Shown here: positions 29,014-37,479 of the stretch, piece after piece
How the letters are laid out: each line of letters opens with the position of its first letter
Position numbering within the stretch: the first letter of the stretch is position 1
Source: Mesorhizobium sp. LSJC280B00
GTDB lineage: Bacteria > Pseudomonadota > Alphaproteobacteria > Rhizobiales > Rhizobiaceae
DNA length: 64,000 nt
Direction of reading: 5' to 3'
Assembly: GCF_000502835.1 (NCBI RefSeq)
Contig: NZ_AYVL01000004.1
Location: 343,806-407,805 of the forward strand
Notes under the pieces: model-generated
What the model was told of the DNA's origin: nothing
What the model saw: the letters and a program-made list of their open reading frames with translations, nothing else
The model's database searches: none
Translations under genes and position numbers: made by a program

Positions 29014-30381
29014 ATGCAAAACCTGCTTCTGAGTTACTATGGCGACGACCTGACCGGCTCGACCGACGTTATGGAGGCGCTCGAGCTCGGCGGGGTGCCG
29101 ACCGTCCTGTTCATGCGCCAGCCGGACGAGGCGCTGCTTTCGCAATTTGCGCATTGCCGCGCCCTCGGGCTGGCCGGCACCAGCCGCAGCGAGACGCCGC
29201 AGTGGATGGACACGCATCTGCGAGATGCCTTCGCCTGGCTGAAGACCGTCAACGCCGAGATCTGCCACTACAAGGTCTGCTCGACCTTCGATTCCAGCCC
29301 GGCAATCGGCAGCATCGGCCGGGCGATCGAAATCGGCCGCTCGGTTTTCCGGCAAGACGGCGTGCCGCTGGTGGTCGGCGCGCCGCAGCTGAAGCGCTAC
29401 ACCGCCTTCGGTCATCTGTTCGCGGCCTATCGCGAAAAATATTTCCGCATCGACCGCCATCCCGTGATGAGCCGCCATCCGACCACGCCGATGGACGAAT
29501 CCGACCTGCTGATCCATCTGTCGCGCCAGACCAGCCTCGCCTCGGGCCTGGTCGACCTGGCGACGCTGCAGTCTGCGTCGCGGTCGAAAGCATTCGACCG
29601 GCTTGTGGAGAATGGCTCAGGTATCGTGCTTGTCGATGTCGATAGCCTGGAAACCCAGGCACTTGCCGGCAAGGAGATTTGGCGCGCTCGCAAGCCGGGC
29701 GGTTATTTCGTCGTCGGCTCTTCAGGCATCGAATATGCCTTGCTGGTCGAATGGGCATCGAACCGGATCGTGGATACCAAATCCGCCTTTTCGCCGCCGG
29801 GCGCTGTCGACAGGATCGCCGTGGTCTCGGGGAGCTGCTCGCCGACGACGGAACGACAGATCCGTCATGCTCTGGCCGACGGCTTCGACGGGATCGAGCT
29901 CGACCCGGTCAAACTGGTTTCTGAGGCTTCGAACGACGCGATTGCGCGCGCGGTGGCAACCGGCCGCTCCAGCCTACGGGCCGGGCGCAGCGTCATCCTC
30001 TACACCGCGCTCGGACCTGCGGCCGACCGCGGTGCAGAAATCGATCTCCGGGAAGGCGCCCGCCATAAGCTCGGCCGCGGCCTTGGCGAGGTTCTCCGCG
30101 AACTGACGCTTCAAGAGAAGCTACTGCGCGTGGTCATCGCCGGCGGCGACACGTCGAGCCATGCACTTGGCCAGATGGGCGTCGACGCGCTGACTGTGCG
30201 AATGCCGCTGCCGGCATCGCCGGGCTCGCCACTTTGTGTGGCGCATTCAAGCATTAAGGCGATCGATGGGCTGGAAATTGCCCTCAAGGGCGGGCAGGTC
30301 GGAACCGACCGCTATTTCTCCACTATTCGCGATGGGGTCGGGTCGGCGGTTGAGAGCGGGGATATCAGGTCAAATCGGTGA
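29014..30381 (+). CDS. oiaK: DUF1537 four-carbon acid sugar kinase, 3-oxo-isoapionate kinase
   Basis: The 455-residue kinase begins with MQNLLLSYYGDDLTGSTDVM, the substrate-binding signature of DUF1537 proteins, and ends in the nucleotide-binding domain with VVIAGGDTSSHALGQMGVDA and ALKGGQVGTDRYF. The start at 29014 opens the conserved strand and lies four bases after oiaX. OiaK phosphorylates 3-oxo-isoapionate at the 4-position with ATP, feeding OiaX. Other family members act on D-threonate, L-threonate or D-erythronate; the RuBisCO-like partner and the apiose genes favour OiaK. Confidence 0.86.
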   Translation: MQNLLLSYYGDDLTGSTDVMEALELGGVPTVLFMRQPDEALLSQFAHCRALGLAGTSRSETPQWMDTHLRDAFAWLKTVNAEICHYKVCSTFDSSPAIGSIGRAIEIGRSVFRQDGVPLVVGAPQLKRYTAFGHLFAAYREKYFRIDRHPVMSRHPTTPMDESDLLIHLSRQTSLASGLVDLATLQSASRSKAFDRLVENGSGIVLVDVDSLETQALAGKEIWRARKPGGYFVVGSSGIEYALLVEWASNRIVDTKSAFSPPGAVDRIAVVSGSCSPTTERQIRHALADGFDGIELDPVKLVSEASNDAIARAVATGRSSLRAGRSVILYTALGPAADRGAEIDLREGARHKLGRGLGEVLRELTLQEKLLRVVIAGGDTSSHALGQMGVDALTVRMPLPASPGSPLCVAHSSIKAIDGLEIALKGGQVGTDRYFSTIRDGVGSAVESGDIRSNR

Positions 30382-30465
30382 TGCTCGATCGGGATCGAGG
30401 ATAGTCACTAGCCGGCAAACCAGAAATCTCAGGCGTTCAGATCAGCGGCAATGCCACTCATCCCG

Positions 30466-30963
30466 CTATCTGCCCATTGCCCTGCCTGGATGATACTGAC
30501 GGGCGTAGGCGACACAGGCGTCCACCGTGCTGACACAAAGCGCATCGCGGTTGTTCGGCAGGTTGTTGTCGCCGGCGTAGGCAACCTCGGCAACATGACC
30601 GTCAACCATTCGAATTTGTGTGTTGCAATAGCCGCCGGGGGCGACGTTGACGGAACCTCCGAGCGCAGGGACCGGGCCAATGGCCACCGTCGGAACCACA
30701 ATGTTGAGATTGCCACGTTGAACGACGCGCTGATAGGTCCAGATCTGGCCGGATTTGCCGACATCGGCAGTGGCGGTCGGAAAGCCGGCGCACATTCGAA
30801 CGTCCGCCTCGCTAAGGCCGACCATCTCCCTGCGGGCTGCTGCCGCCGTGGCGTCCTCTTTTGCAGTGCTCGACGTGTCGTCGGGCATGACGCAGGAAGA
30901 CAGGATGGCGGCGCTTGCCGATAGAAGGAGAAGGGCAAGCTTTCGGGTGTGGAAAGATGTCAT
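30466..30963 (-). CDS. Putative outer-membrane lipoprotein
   Basis: The 165-residue product starts at the ATG at 30963 with MTSFHTRKLALLLLSASAAI, a signal peptide ending in LSSC, where Cys is the likely lipidated residue. After an Ala/Thr-rich linker comes GLSEADVRMCAGFPTATADV and GQIWTYQR, which vaguely resembles the SmpA/OmlA (BamE-like) fold. The C-terminal part contains three more Cys (YCNTQIRMVDG, ALCVSTVDACVAYARQY). Function unknown. Upstream in-frame ATGs exist but are less likely. Confidence 0.75.
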   Translation of the reverse strand: MTSFHTRKLALLLLSASAAILSSCVMPDDTSSTAKEDATAAAARREMVGLSEADVRMCAGFPTATADVGKSGQIWTYQRVVQRGNLNIVVPTVAIGPVPALGGSVNVAPGGYCNTQIRMVDGHVAEVAYAGDNNLPNNRDALCVSTVDACVAYARQYHPGRAMGR

Positions 30964-31242
30964 ACCAACTTCGGATTGCACGGGAGCCCCGAATGCCAAC
31001 CTAGGAAGTGGGCCAATCGAGTCAACCGGCAGAAAATTCACGAAGTCGTTTGGTCCGCCATTCCGCCGCACGCATCTGCTGGAAGAGGTTGAGGCTGCCG
31101 CCGTGACCCTCGCGCCCTATCTTCCGCCTGGGCATCGGATTTCCCAAACCGATCCCTTCTTGTCAGACGTACTGGCGCACGGTGCTGTGACTTTGGTTCG
31201 GCCGACGGTGTGCTAGTTTCAGCCAATTGCTCCGGAGACGTC

Positions 31243-32760
31243 ATGCCTATCAAGCTGCAAGAAATCGCCCTCGCTCTTCTGCTGTTGGTTGCCGGAACTG
31301 GGGTGGGTCACGCGGAGACGGCCCAGCGGCCGCCGCCCACAGGCGGGGTTCTCTCGCTCCTGCCACCGCCGCAGACTTCCGATCATTCGATCGTCATTGC
31401 CGGACGCACGCTCGATTACGAGGCCAAGGCCGGCACGCTGTCATTACCGTCCGGCAAAGGCGATATCACCGCCGAGATTTTCTATGTCGCCTATGCTCTG
31501 CACGCCGGGAAAGAAACGGGACCGGATCCGCGGCGCCCGATCACCTTCGTGTTCAATGGCGGTCCGGGAGCAGCTTCCGCTTATCTTCATCTCGGCGCGC
31601 TCGGTCCGCGGGTCCTGGCGACGGCGGCCGATGGAAGTTTCCTGCCGCCGCCGCAGAGGCTGTTCGACAACCCCGACACTTGGCTCGACATGACCGACTT
31701 GGTCTTTGTGGACCCTGTTGGAACCGGCTACAGCCGTGAAGCGCCCGGCACGGAAGCACACAGCTTCTGGGGCGTCAGCCAGGACGCCGCGTCGATAGGC
31801 GCGTTTATCCGGCTCTATCTGGCGCAGACGAACCGTACGGCATCGCCTGTCTTCCTGGCTGGCGAAAGCTATGGCGGCTTTCGAGCAGCATTGCTCGCCA
31901 GGAAGCTTCAGGAAGACATCGGCATCAGCCCGAGTGGCGTCGTGCTGATTTCGCCGGCGCTCGAATTCACGCTGGTGCGCCCGGACGAGTTCCAGCCGCT
32001 CCACTGGGCGCTGGAACTGCCGTCGCTGGCGGCAGTGCGCCTACACAGCGAAGGCGTTTCCGGCCCGGCCCTGCAGGAGCGGCTGGCGGAAGTCGAACGC
32101 TATGCGCTCGGCGATTATCTGGCCGCGCTGGCAGGTGGGCTGGAGCAGGGTGGACGCCTGGCGAGCCAGCGTGTCGCCGCAATCACCGGTCTGCCGCTCG
32201 ATCTCGTCCAGCGGCACTTTGCACGCATTCCCATAGGGCTGTTCGCCAAGGAGTTTGCACGGGCAAAGGGCAATGTTCTCAGCGCCTATGACGGCAACAT
32301 CGCGACAGCGGACGTGGCGCCAGAGAGCCTGGGAGTCGAGGGTCCCGATCCGGTGCTCGACCGAAGCGTGCCGGCGCTCACCTCCGCTTTCGTCGGCTAT
32401 GTGCGTGATGAATTGAACTTCCGCACGGATATCAGCTATCGGCTTCTCAACCGTGAAGTCAGCGGCAATTGGGACTATGGGACGAGCGCGACGCGTCAGG
32501 GCTATGCGGGTGTCATGGACGACCTTCAACAGGCGCGCGTGCTAAACCCCAGCCTCGGCGTGCTGATCGTCAACGGCTACAGCGACCTGGTGACGCCGTA
32601 CATGGGCTCGCGCTACCTGCTTGGTCAAATTCCTTCGCTTGCCGGCGCAAAGCCCATTCGCACCGAGGTGCTGGAGGGCGGGCACATGATGTATCTGAGG
32701 CCGGATGGACGGGCGGCACTGAAGCAGGCCGCGTCCGAGCTTTACCGAACGACGCAATGA
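31243..32760 (+). CDS. S10-family serine carboxypeptidase-like peptidase, exported
   Basis: The 505-residue protein has a Sec signal peptide (MPIKLQEIALALLLLVAGTG, cleavage near GHA-ET). The alpha/beta-hydrolase core shows TFVFNGGPGAASAYLHLGAL (oxyanion region), the nucleophile elbow GESYGG, VNGYSDLVTPYMGSR for the Asp and EGGHMMYLRPDG for the His. The ATG at 31243 follows GGAGACGTC. S10 enzymes trim C-terminal residues from peptides at acid pH. The two-component genes follow 88 bases on, but nothing shows they are linked in function. Confidence 0.9.
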   Translation: MPIKLQEIALALLLLVAGTGVGHAETAQRPPPTGGVLSLLPPPQTSDHSIVIAGRTLDYEAKAGTLSLPSGKGDITAEIFYVAYALHAGKETGPDPRRPITFVFNGGPGAASAYLHLGALGPRVLATAADGSFLPPPQRLFDNPDTWLDMTDLVFVDPVGTGYSREAPGTEAHSFWGVSQDAASIGAFIRLYLAQTNRTASPVFLAGESYGGFRAALLARKLQEDIGISPSGVVLISPALEFTLVRPDEFQPLHWALELPSLAAVRLHSEGVSGPALQERLAEVERYALGDYLAALAGGLEQGGRLASQRVAAITGLPLDLVQRHFARIPIGLFAKEFARAKGNVLSAYDGNIATADVAPESLGVEGPDPVLDRSVPALTSAFVGYVRDELNFRTDISYRLLNREVSGNWDYGTSATRQGYAGVMDDLQQARVLNPSLGVLIVNGYSDLVTPYMGSRYLLGQIPSLAGAKPIRTEVLEGGHMMYLRPDGRAALKQAASELYRTTQ

Positions 32761-32848
32761 GACGGTTTGCCCAAAAAAGCGCCGGATACGCTGTTCGCCC
32801 TCTCATCAGGCCCTAGTTCCATCGCGATTGATCGGTTACATACCTAGG

Positions 32849-34351
32849 ATGGCGTCTTTCAGCGACGTTCGACAACGGATTAGCCGGCTCTCCAGAATCG
32901 CGCCACTGGTGCGGCGTGCCGTCGAGCGGGCCATTCGGAACACCAAGCCACACAGGCTGACAAGCCTTGTTGACCGTTGGAATGCGCTGTCGCTGGCAAC
33001 GCAGTTCCTGCTCGCGGGCGGTCTATTTTCCCTGTCAGCCATGGTGGTGGTGGGGATTTCCGTCACGAACCATATAGAAACCGTGGTCACGCAGAATTCG
33101 GCATCCGCAACGGCTCTTTACGTGGACAGCGTTATCGCACCGCTGCTTCCGGATATGCGCAAGAGCGAAGTGCTCGACGAGAGCGTCGCCCACGCGCTCG
33201 ATGAAACGCTGGGACAAGGGGCACTCGGCACAAGGCTCGAATCCTTCAAGCTCTGGCGTCGCGACGGAACCATCCTGTATTCGACCGACAAGACATTGAT
33301 CGGCAAGCGCTTTGAACCCAGCGACAATCTCCGGACGGCATTCGCAGGCCAAATGGTTTCGGAGTTCGACAAGCTCGACGATCCGGACAGCGAGGCCGAA
33401 AGAGCCAGCGGCTTGCATCTCCTCGAGATCTACAATCCGGTGCTGCAGCCATGGTCGGGGGAAGTGGTGGCCGTTTCGGAATTCTACGAGGTCGCCACTG
33501 ATTTTGAAAGAAACCTGCATCAGGCGCTCATTCGAACCTGGCTGGACGTTGCCGCCGTCACAGCGGCCTTCTTTCTCGGGCTGTCGGCAATCGTGTTCCG
33601 TGGCAGCCGCATGATCAGTTCGCAGAGCCGCTCGTTGAAGCAGCGCATTGCCGAGCTTTCCGATCTGCTTGCGCAAAACAGACTGTTGAGGCTGCGGGTG
33701 CAGCGTGCCTCGCAGCGTGCCACCGCACTTAACGAACGCTATCTCAGGCGCATCGGTGCGGACTTGCACGATGGCCCCGCGCAATTGGTTGCTCTCGCGG
33801 CGCTGGGGATCGACAGCCCCGTCATTGCCGATCCCGCTACGCCGCAATCGAAGCGTGCACAGGAATTGCTGGCCATCAAAGCACATCTGGACGATGCCAT
33901 GCGCGAGATCAGGAGCATCAGCAAGGGCCTTGTCCTGCCGCATATCGAGCATGCCGAACTGGGTGAAATTCTCCAGCTAGCCGTACAGGCGCACGAAGAA
34001 CGAACCGGCGTCAAAGTGAGATTATCGATGACCGGCGGCCATGCGCCGTTGTCGCCGGCGGCCAAGATCTGCATCTTTCGCTTCGTCCAGGAGGCGCTGA
34101 ACAATGGATTCCGTCATGCCGGAGGTGAAGGTCAGTCGGTCGAGAAACATTTCGACGGCGAGCGCGTTTGTATCGAAGTGGCCGACGCCGGCGCTGGCTT
34201 TGACCCGCAAATCGTGCGTCCCGAGAGGCTGGGACTCGTTGGGCTGCGCGAGCGGGTGGAAAGCCTCGGGGGTCAGTTTACCGTGACTTCCTCACAGAGT
34301 GGCACAGTCGTAAGAATGGGCCTCAACATCGTTGAAATGGGGCAGACATGA
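32849..34351 (+). CDS. Membrane sensor histidine kinase (NarX/UhpB type)
   Basis: The 500-residue kinase has two membrane segments (about residues 50-72 and 231-250) around a periplasmic sensor of some 155 residues, containing SFKLWRRDGTILYSTDKTLI. The HisKA_3 box is YLRRIGADLHDGPAQLVALA with phospho-acceptor His307; the ATPase domain has FVQEALNNGFRHAGG, ADAGAGFDP and GLVGLRERVESLGG. The ATG at 32849 is preferred over the TTG at 32828. It overlaps its response regulator by four bases. The signal is unknown. Confidence 0.93.
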   Translation: MASFSDVRQRISRLSRIAPLVRRAVERAIRNTKPHRLTSLVDRWNALSLATQFLLAGGLFSLSAMVVVGISVTNHIETVVTQNSASATALYVDSVIAPLLPDMRKSEVLDESVAHALDETLGQGALGTRLESFKLWRRDGTILYSTDKTLIGKRFEPSDNLRTAFAGQMVSEFDKLDDPDSEAERASGLHLLEIYNPVLQPWSGEVVAVSEFYEVATDFERNLHQALIRTWLDVAAVTAAFFLGLSAIVFRGSRMISSQSRSLKQRIAELSDLLAQNRLLRLRVQRASQRATALNERYLRRIGADLHDGPAQLVALAALGIDSPVIADPATPQSKRAQELLAIKAHLDDAMREIRSISKGLVLPHIEHAELGEILQLAVQAHEERTGVKVRLSMTGGHAPLSPAAKICIFRFVQEALNNGFRHAGGEGQSVEKHFDGERVCIEVADAGAGFDPQIVRPERLGLVGLRERVESLGGQFTVTSSQSGTVVRMGLNIVEMGQT

Positions 34352-35022
34352 CAGTAGCCATCAAGCTCGCCATCGTCGACGACCACCCGCTGTTCAGGGA
34401 AGGCGTTGTGCGCACGCTCGATCAGATCGGCGGGTTCGAGATCGTCGGTGAAGGAAGCAGCAGAGACGATGCCCTGCGGATAATCGAAGACCAGCGGCCC
34501 GACATTCTGCTGATGGACATCTCGGTTCCTGGAGGTGGCCTTGGCGTGATCGGACCGGCCCTTGAGCGGCATCCGGCACTGAAAATTGTGATGCTGACCG
34601 TTTCGGAAGAAAACCAGCACGTGATGACCGCGTTGCAGAGCGGGGCAAGGGGCTATGTTCTGAAGGGGGTCGGGTCGAGGACGTTGGCTGCGATCCTGCG
34701 CACGGTAGCGTCGGGCGAACGATATGTCTGTCCACAATTGTCGGCGCGCCTGTTGGCCGATCTCTCGGCTCAATCAAAAGAGCCGGCGAAAGCTGAAGGA
34801 CTTGCCGACCTCACCAGCCGCGAAAGGGAGATCCTGACGCTGGTTGCCGCGGGACTGAGCAACAAGCGGATCGGGCTTCGGCTGAACCTGCATGAAAAGA
34901 CGATAAAGCACCACATGACGCGAATCCTGGCCAAGCTCAACGTCAGCAACAGGACCGAAGCCGCCATGACCTTGCGCGACGCGACTGAGCGCCGCCATCC
35001 GCCTGTTCGCGATCATGCTTGA
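34348..35022 (+). CDS. LuxR/NarL-family response regulator
   Basis: The 224-residue regulator has a receiver domain with acidic pair DD11-12, phospho-acceptor Asp57 in ILLMDIS, and Lys in GYVLKGV. The C-terminal LuxR domain contains LTSREREILTLVAAGLSNKR and LNLHEKTIKHHMTRILAKL. The ATG overlaps the kinase stop, so the two are co-translated cognate partners. Targets are unknown; no obvious operator was found near the pair. Confidence 0.93.
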   Translation: MTVAIKLAIVDDHPLFREGVVRTLDQIGGFEIVGEGSSRDDALRIIEDQRPDILLMDISVPGGGLGVIGPALERHPALKIVMLTVSEENQHVMTALQSGARGYVLKGVGSRTLAAILRTVASGERYVCPQLSARLLADLSAQSKEPAKAEGLADLTSREREILTLVAAGLSNKRIGLRLNLHEKTIKHHMTRILAKLNVSNRTEAAMTLRDATERRHPPVRDHA

Positions 35023-35061
35023 GCCGAAATTGCCGCACTGCGCGGCCATGTGAACTGGGCC

Positions 35062-35601
35062 TCAGTTGATCATTCCAAGCAACCTGTCCCGATCGGAACG
35101 CGTCGCCAGGCGCCGAATGATGATGCGGCCCTCGGCATCCCGCATTTCATATTGGTCGCTGTCGATGCGCTCACTGAGTCCGTTCGAATGCACCACGCCA
35201 ATGCTCGGGCCGCTCACCTCGACCCGGTCTCCTGTGGATGCGTTGACAAAGAGTTTTGGCTTGCTATCGGGGTTTACCGCAGGGGCGGGATCAGGGAGAT
35301 TGTCGTCCTGCGACTTTGCTTTGCCCTTGCCGGCACCAGCGTTCGAGTTCGAATTGCCGGAGTTTCCACCCGAATTGCCCGAATTGCCGTTCCCATTCCC
35401 GTTCCCGCCATTGCCGTTCCCGCCATCTTTGGCCCAGGCAGCCTGCGGGCCGAGCGGCTGCGATGATCCATCGACCACGACGCGATAGGGGCTCACGACG
35501 AGAATGAAGGTCAAGACGACTACAGAAATGCCGACATGACGTCCTCGTGAAGATCCGGTCCTTCGTTTCCGGGTCGTCATCAATGAACTTGTCAGTCGCA
35601 T
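35062..35601 (-). CDS. Exported Gly/Asn-rich protein
   Basis: The 179-residue product starts at the ATG at 35601, seven bases after a GGGGAG site. A basic N-terminus and hydrophobic segment (ISVVVLTFILVVSPYRVVV) form a signal or anchor, then a stretch almost wholly of Gly, Asn and Ser (about residues 63-92), then LFVNASTGDRVEVSGPSIGV and a charged end (AEGRIIIRRLATRSDRDRLL). The Gly/Asn stretch must be flexible. No known domain; a surface or envelope role is only a guess. Confidence 0.75.
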   Translation of the reverse strand: MRLTSSLMTTRKRRTGSSRGRHVGISVVVLTFILVVSPYRVVVDGSSQPLGPQAAWAKDGGNGNGGNGNGNGNSGNSGGNSGNSNSNAGAGKGKAKSQDDNLPDPAPAVNPDSKPKLFVNASTGDRVEVSGPSIGVVHSNGLSERIDSDQYEMRDAEGRIIIRRLATRSDRDRLLGMIN

Positions 35602-35698
35602 GTCGGAACTCCCCTTAATCATACGGCTTTGTCGTACTGCCTCCTGTTCGAATTCGTGTGATGCTTAAAACAATGGTTTGCGTCCGGAACGTCAAGGC

Positions 35699-35728
35699 CC
35701 ACCAGTCCCACGATGGTAACTGGTGGGT
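35699..35728. terminator. Hairpin between two minus-strand small genes
   Basis: CCCACCAGT at 35699-35707 pairs perfectly with ACTGGTGGG at 35720-35728 around a 12-base loop. It lies 90 bases past the 30-aa membrane-protein gene and ahead of the Gly/Asn-rich gene. No long T-tract follows on either strand, so it may be a terminator-like or stabilising hairpin. Confidence 0.5.
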
Positions 35729-35817
35729 CTCGCTAGCGCAGGAAGGGACTATTTACTGCGCAAGTCTTTTGCCTTCCCGTGGTTGCGTCTCTCCGCGATA
35801 GCGCCGAGTTCCCACTG

Positions 35818-35910
35818 TCAGCCAACAATAAATCCAATGGCCGCGATCCCGAAACACAGGCCAAATAACGGAAAAAGCAGCCAACGTGCCTGGTGAATGC
35901 TCGGGTCCAT
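35818..35910 (-). CDS. Single-span small membrane protein, 30 aa
   Basis: The ATG at 35910 follows a strong AGGAGG (7 bases away) and opens a 30-codon frame that stops at 35818. The product begins MDPSIHQARWLLFPLFG and continues with LCFGIAAIGFIVG, one hydrophobic span of about 21 residues with a charged N-terminus. Such short proteins are missed by length cut-offs. The spacing, start and composition support a real gene; function unknown, perhaps a stress-related regulator of a membrane complex. Confidence 0.68.
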   Translation of the reverse strand: MDPSIHQARWLLFPLFGLCFGIAAIGFIVG

Positions 35911-36186
35911 GGCGGCCTCCTGTAACAGTCGGCATCGCAACGGGGCTCCTCGGAACTCAGTTCCTGAAACTCTCGCATTTCGGGCTTTTGCGATAGCAGC
36001 CTCGGACCAAAGTTTGGCTGTGCGGGTCCTTAGTCGATAGGCCTACAGACTGAAGTCCCTATGCCAGGAGCCACCCTGCATTCGGCGACCTTTGTGTCCA
36101 ACTGGCAGCTGCGATCCACCGCCCCCTTCGAATGCTTTGCGTTTCTGGCTCTATGGCAGCAACGCCGTTGGTCTACTGCCGCATCG
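35911..36186. other. Spacer upstream of the candidate sRNA
   Basis: No convincing gene lies here. A 70-codon minus-strand frame (36030-36242) and a 114-codon plus-strand frame (36061-36405) are open but have no ribosome site or recognised feature, and both run through the sRNA candidate. Confidence 0.4.
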
Positions 36187-36215
36187 TTGAAACTCCACCA
36201 ATACAGACCCATATG
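36187..36215 (+). promoter_or_regulatory. Candidate sigma70-type promoter of the sRNA
   Basis: TTGAAA at 36187-36192 and CATATG at 36210-36215 are separated by 17 bases. A start site near 36221 would fall at the first base of the anti-Shine-Dalgarno hairpin described next, which supports the reading. Confidence 0.5.
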
Positions 36216-36220
36216 CGAAT

Positions 36221-36318
36221 TGCGTCGGATGTCTCCTCCCATTGCGTCCGGCGCGTTCCCCTCTGGAGGTTATAGACCTTCACACTTGGCCGGGCTTAAC
36301 AGTCCGGCCTTTTCTTTT
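36221..36318 (+). ncRNA. Candidate anti-Shine-Dalgarno sRNA (alpha-r14/cuckoo-like)
   Basis: The first hairpin pairs GCGTCGGATG (36222-36231) with CGTCCGGCGC (36245-36254), ten pairs including two G-U, and its 13-base loop exposes CTCCTCCC (36233-36240). A second C-rich stretch (CCCCTC near 36258) follows, then a GC hairpin with a T-rich tail. This order, about 98 nt, is that of the CUCCUCCC-loop sRNAs of Rhizobiales (alpha-r14, also called cuckoo RNAs). These bind ribosome sites of messages with Hfq. The window shows one copy. Family assignment is from memory; expression is not shown. Confidence 0.62.
36288..36318 (+). terminator. Rho-independent terminator of the candidate sRNA
   Basis: GGCCGG (36288-36293) pairs with CCGGCC (36304-36309) around a short loop, followed by TTTTCTTTT. 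The T-tract is only on the plus strand, so a plus-strand transcript ends here although no plus-strand gene precedes it. That is the main reason to look for a small RNA. Confidence 0.75.
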
Positions 36319-36358
36319 GGCATTTTGCGCAATCCGCCTGATTTGCGAGACATCGGTA

Positions 36359-36368
36359 AAATCGATTT
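36359..36368. promoter_or_regulatory. LacI-type palindrome before the lacI-like gene
   Basis: AAATCGATTT is a perfect 10-base palindrome with a central CG, the usual core of LacI-family operators, 34 bases before the regulator start. It suggests that the regulator controls its own gene and the downstream transporter genes. Confidence 0.5.
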
Positions 36369-36401
36369 GCAAATGCATTCATGTGCTCATAACCTGTCAT
36401 C

Positions 36402-37406
36402 ATGAGCACGATTTCCAAAGTTGCCACGCGAGCGGGCGTGTCGCGCACGACCGTGTCGCATGTCATCAACCATGCGGACCGGGTATCGAAATCGCTGCGT
36501 GAACGCGTACAAGCGGCGATCGACGAACTCGGCTACACGCCGAACCCGCAGGCGCAAAGTCTGCGCACCGGCCGCACCAACATCGTCGCGATGCTGATCC
36601 CGGACATCCGCAACCCGTTCTATCCGGAGCTGGTGAAAACGGCGCAGTCGACGCTCGAAGTGGTCGGCCTCGACATGCTGATCTTCAACACCGACGTGCC
36701 GGGCGGACATTCACAGGATCACGGCCGCGAGTATTTGCGCCAGATAGGGCGCAAGCGGGTCGACGGCGTCATCGTTGCCGACTTCGCGCTGCACGGCATG
36801 CACAGCGAACTGCTCAGCCTCGATCTGCCCGCCGTCTTCATCGGCCATCTGCCGAACCATGCTGTCGACAGCGTCCAGCTGGACGATTTCGGCGGCGGCT
36901 ATCTGATGGGCGAGTATCTGGCGAAGAGGGGCCATCGCCGCGTCGCCCATGTCACCGGGCCATCCTTTTTCAAGGAGGCGATGGCGCGTGCTGCCGGCTT
37001 CGAAAAAGGGCTCGCCCACAATGGCGTGCCAATCTCCGCCGATCTGCGGTTCGAGGGAAGCTATCTTGCCCCGTCAGGGCGGGAAGCGGTCACCTGGCTC
37101 AGGGAGAAGCACGGCGGAAACCTGCCGTCGGCGATGTTCTTCGCCAATTATCTGATGGCCTCCGGTGCGCTGACCGAATTCTACGACCATGGGATCAATA
37201 TCCCTCAGGATATCGCCATCGCAGTCTTCGATGACCTGCCTCAACTGGAATATGTCAGGCCGAAGCTGACCCGTGTCGGCAACAGTCCGACAATGCTTGC
37301 CAAGCGCGCCACGGAAATGCTGCTCGAACGGCTGGGTGGCAAAGTCGAGAGCGCGCCGCGCACCGAAGTGATCCCATGCGCGTTGAGCCCATTCGACAGC
37401 GCGTGA
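36402..37406 (+). CDS. LacI-family transcriptional regulator
   Basis: The 334-residue regulator has the N-terminal HTH and hinge (ISKVATRAGVSRTTVSHVIN, VQAAIDELGYTPNPQAQSLR), then a periplasmic-binding-like core (VAMLIPDIRNPFYPELVKTA, GGGYLMGEYLAKRGHRRVAH). It is encoded 73 bases before a sugar ABC operon on the same strand, so it likely responds to the imported sugar. A CG-centred palindrome at 36359 is a candidate operator. A small inverted repeat after its stop (37422-37440) may mark a transcript end. Confidence 0.92.
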   Translation: MSTISKVATRAGVSRTTVSHVINHADRVSKSLRERVQAAIDELGYTPNPQAQSLRTGRTNIVAMLIPDIRNPFYPELVKTAQSTLEVVGLDMLIFNTDVPGGHSQDHGREYLRQIGRKRVDGVIVADFALHGMHSELLSLDLPAVFIGHLPNHAVDSVQLDDFGGGYLMGEYLAKRGHRRVAHVTGPSFFKEAMARAAGFEKGLAHNGVPISADLRFEGSYLAPSGREAVTWLREKHGGNLPSAMFFANYLMASGALTEFYDHGINIPQDIAIAVFDDLPQLEYVRPKLTRVGNSPTMLAKRATEMLLERLGGKVESAPRTEVIPCALSPFDSA

Positions 37407-37479
37407 CGCCAGATGCCGGCAAAGGGAACGGAGGTCCCTTCGCCAACGTTCGACCGAACAACATCCAAGGGAGGAATTG

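Noticed and set aside
35333..35450. Repeat-like GGCAAC/GGGAAC runs that might look like a tandem repeat or CRISPR
   Set aside because: They are codons for a Gly/Asn-rich protein segment; spacing is irregular and no spacers exist.
36061..36405. 114-codon plus-strand frame between two genes
   Set aside because: No ribosome site; it runs through the promoter, hairpin and terminator of the sRNA candidate and into lacI.
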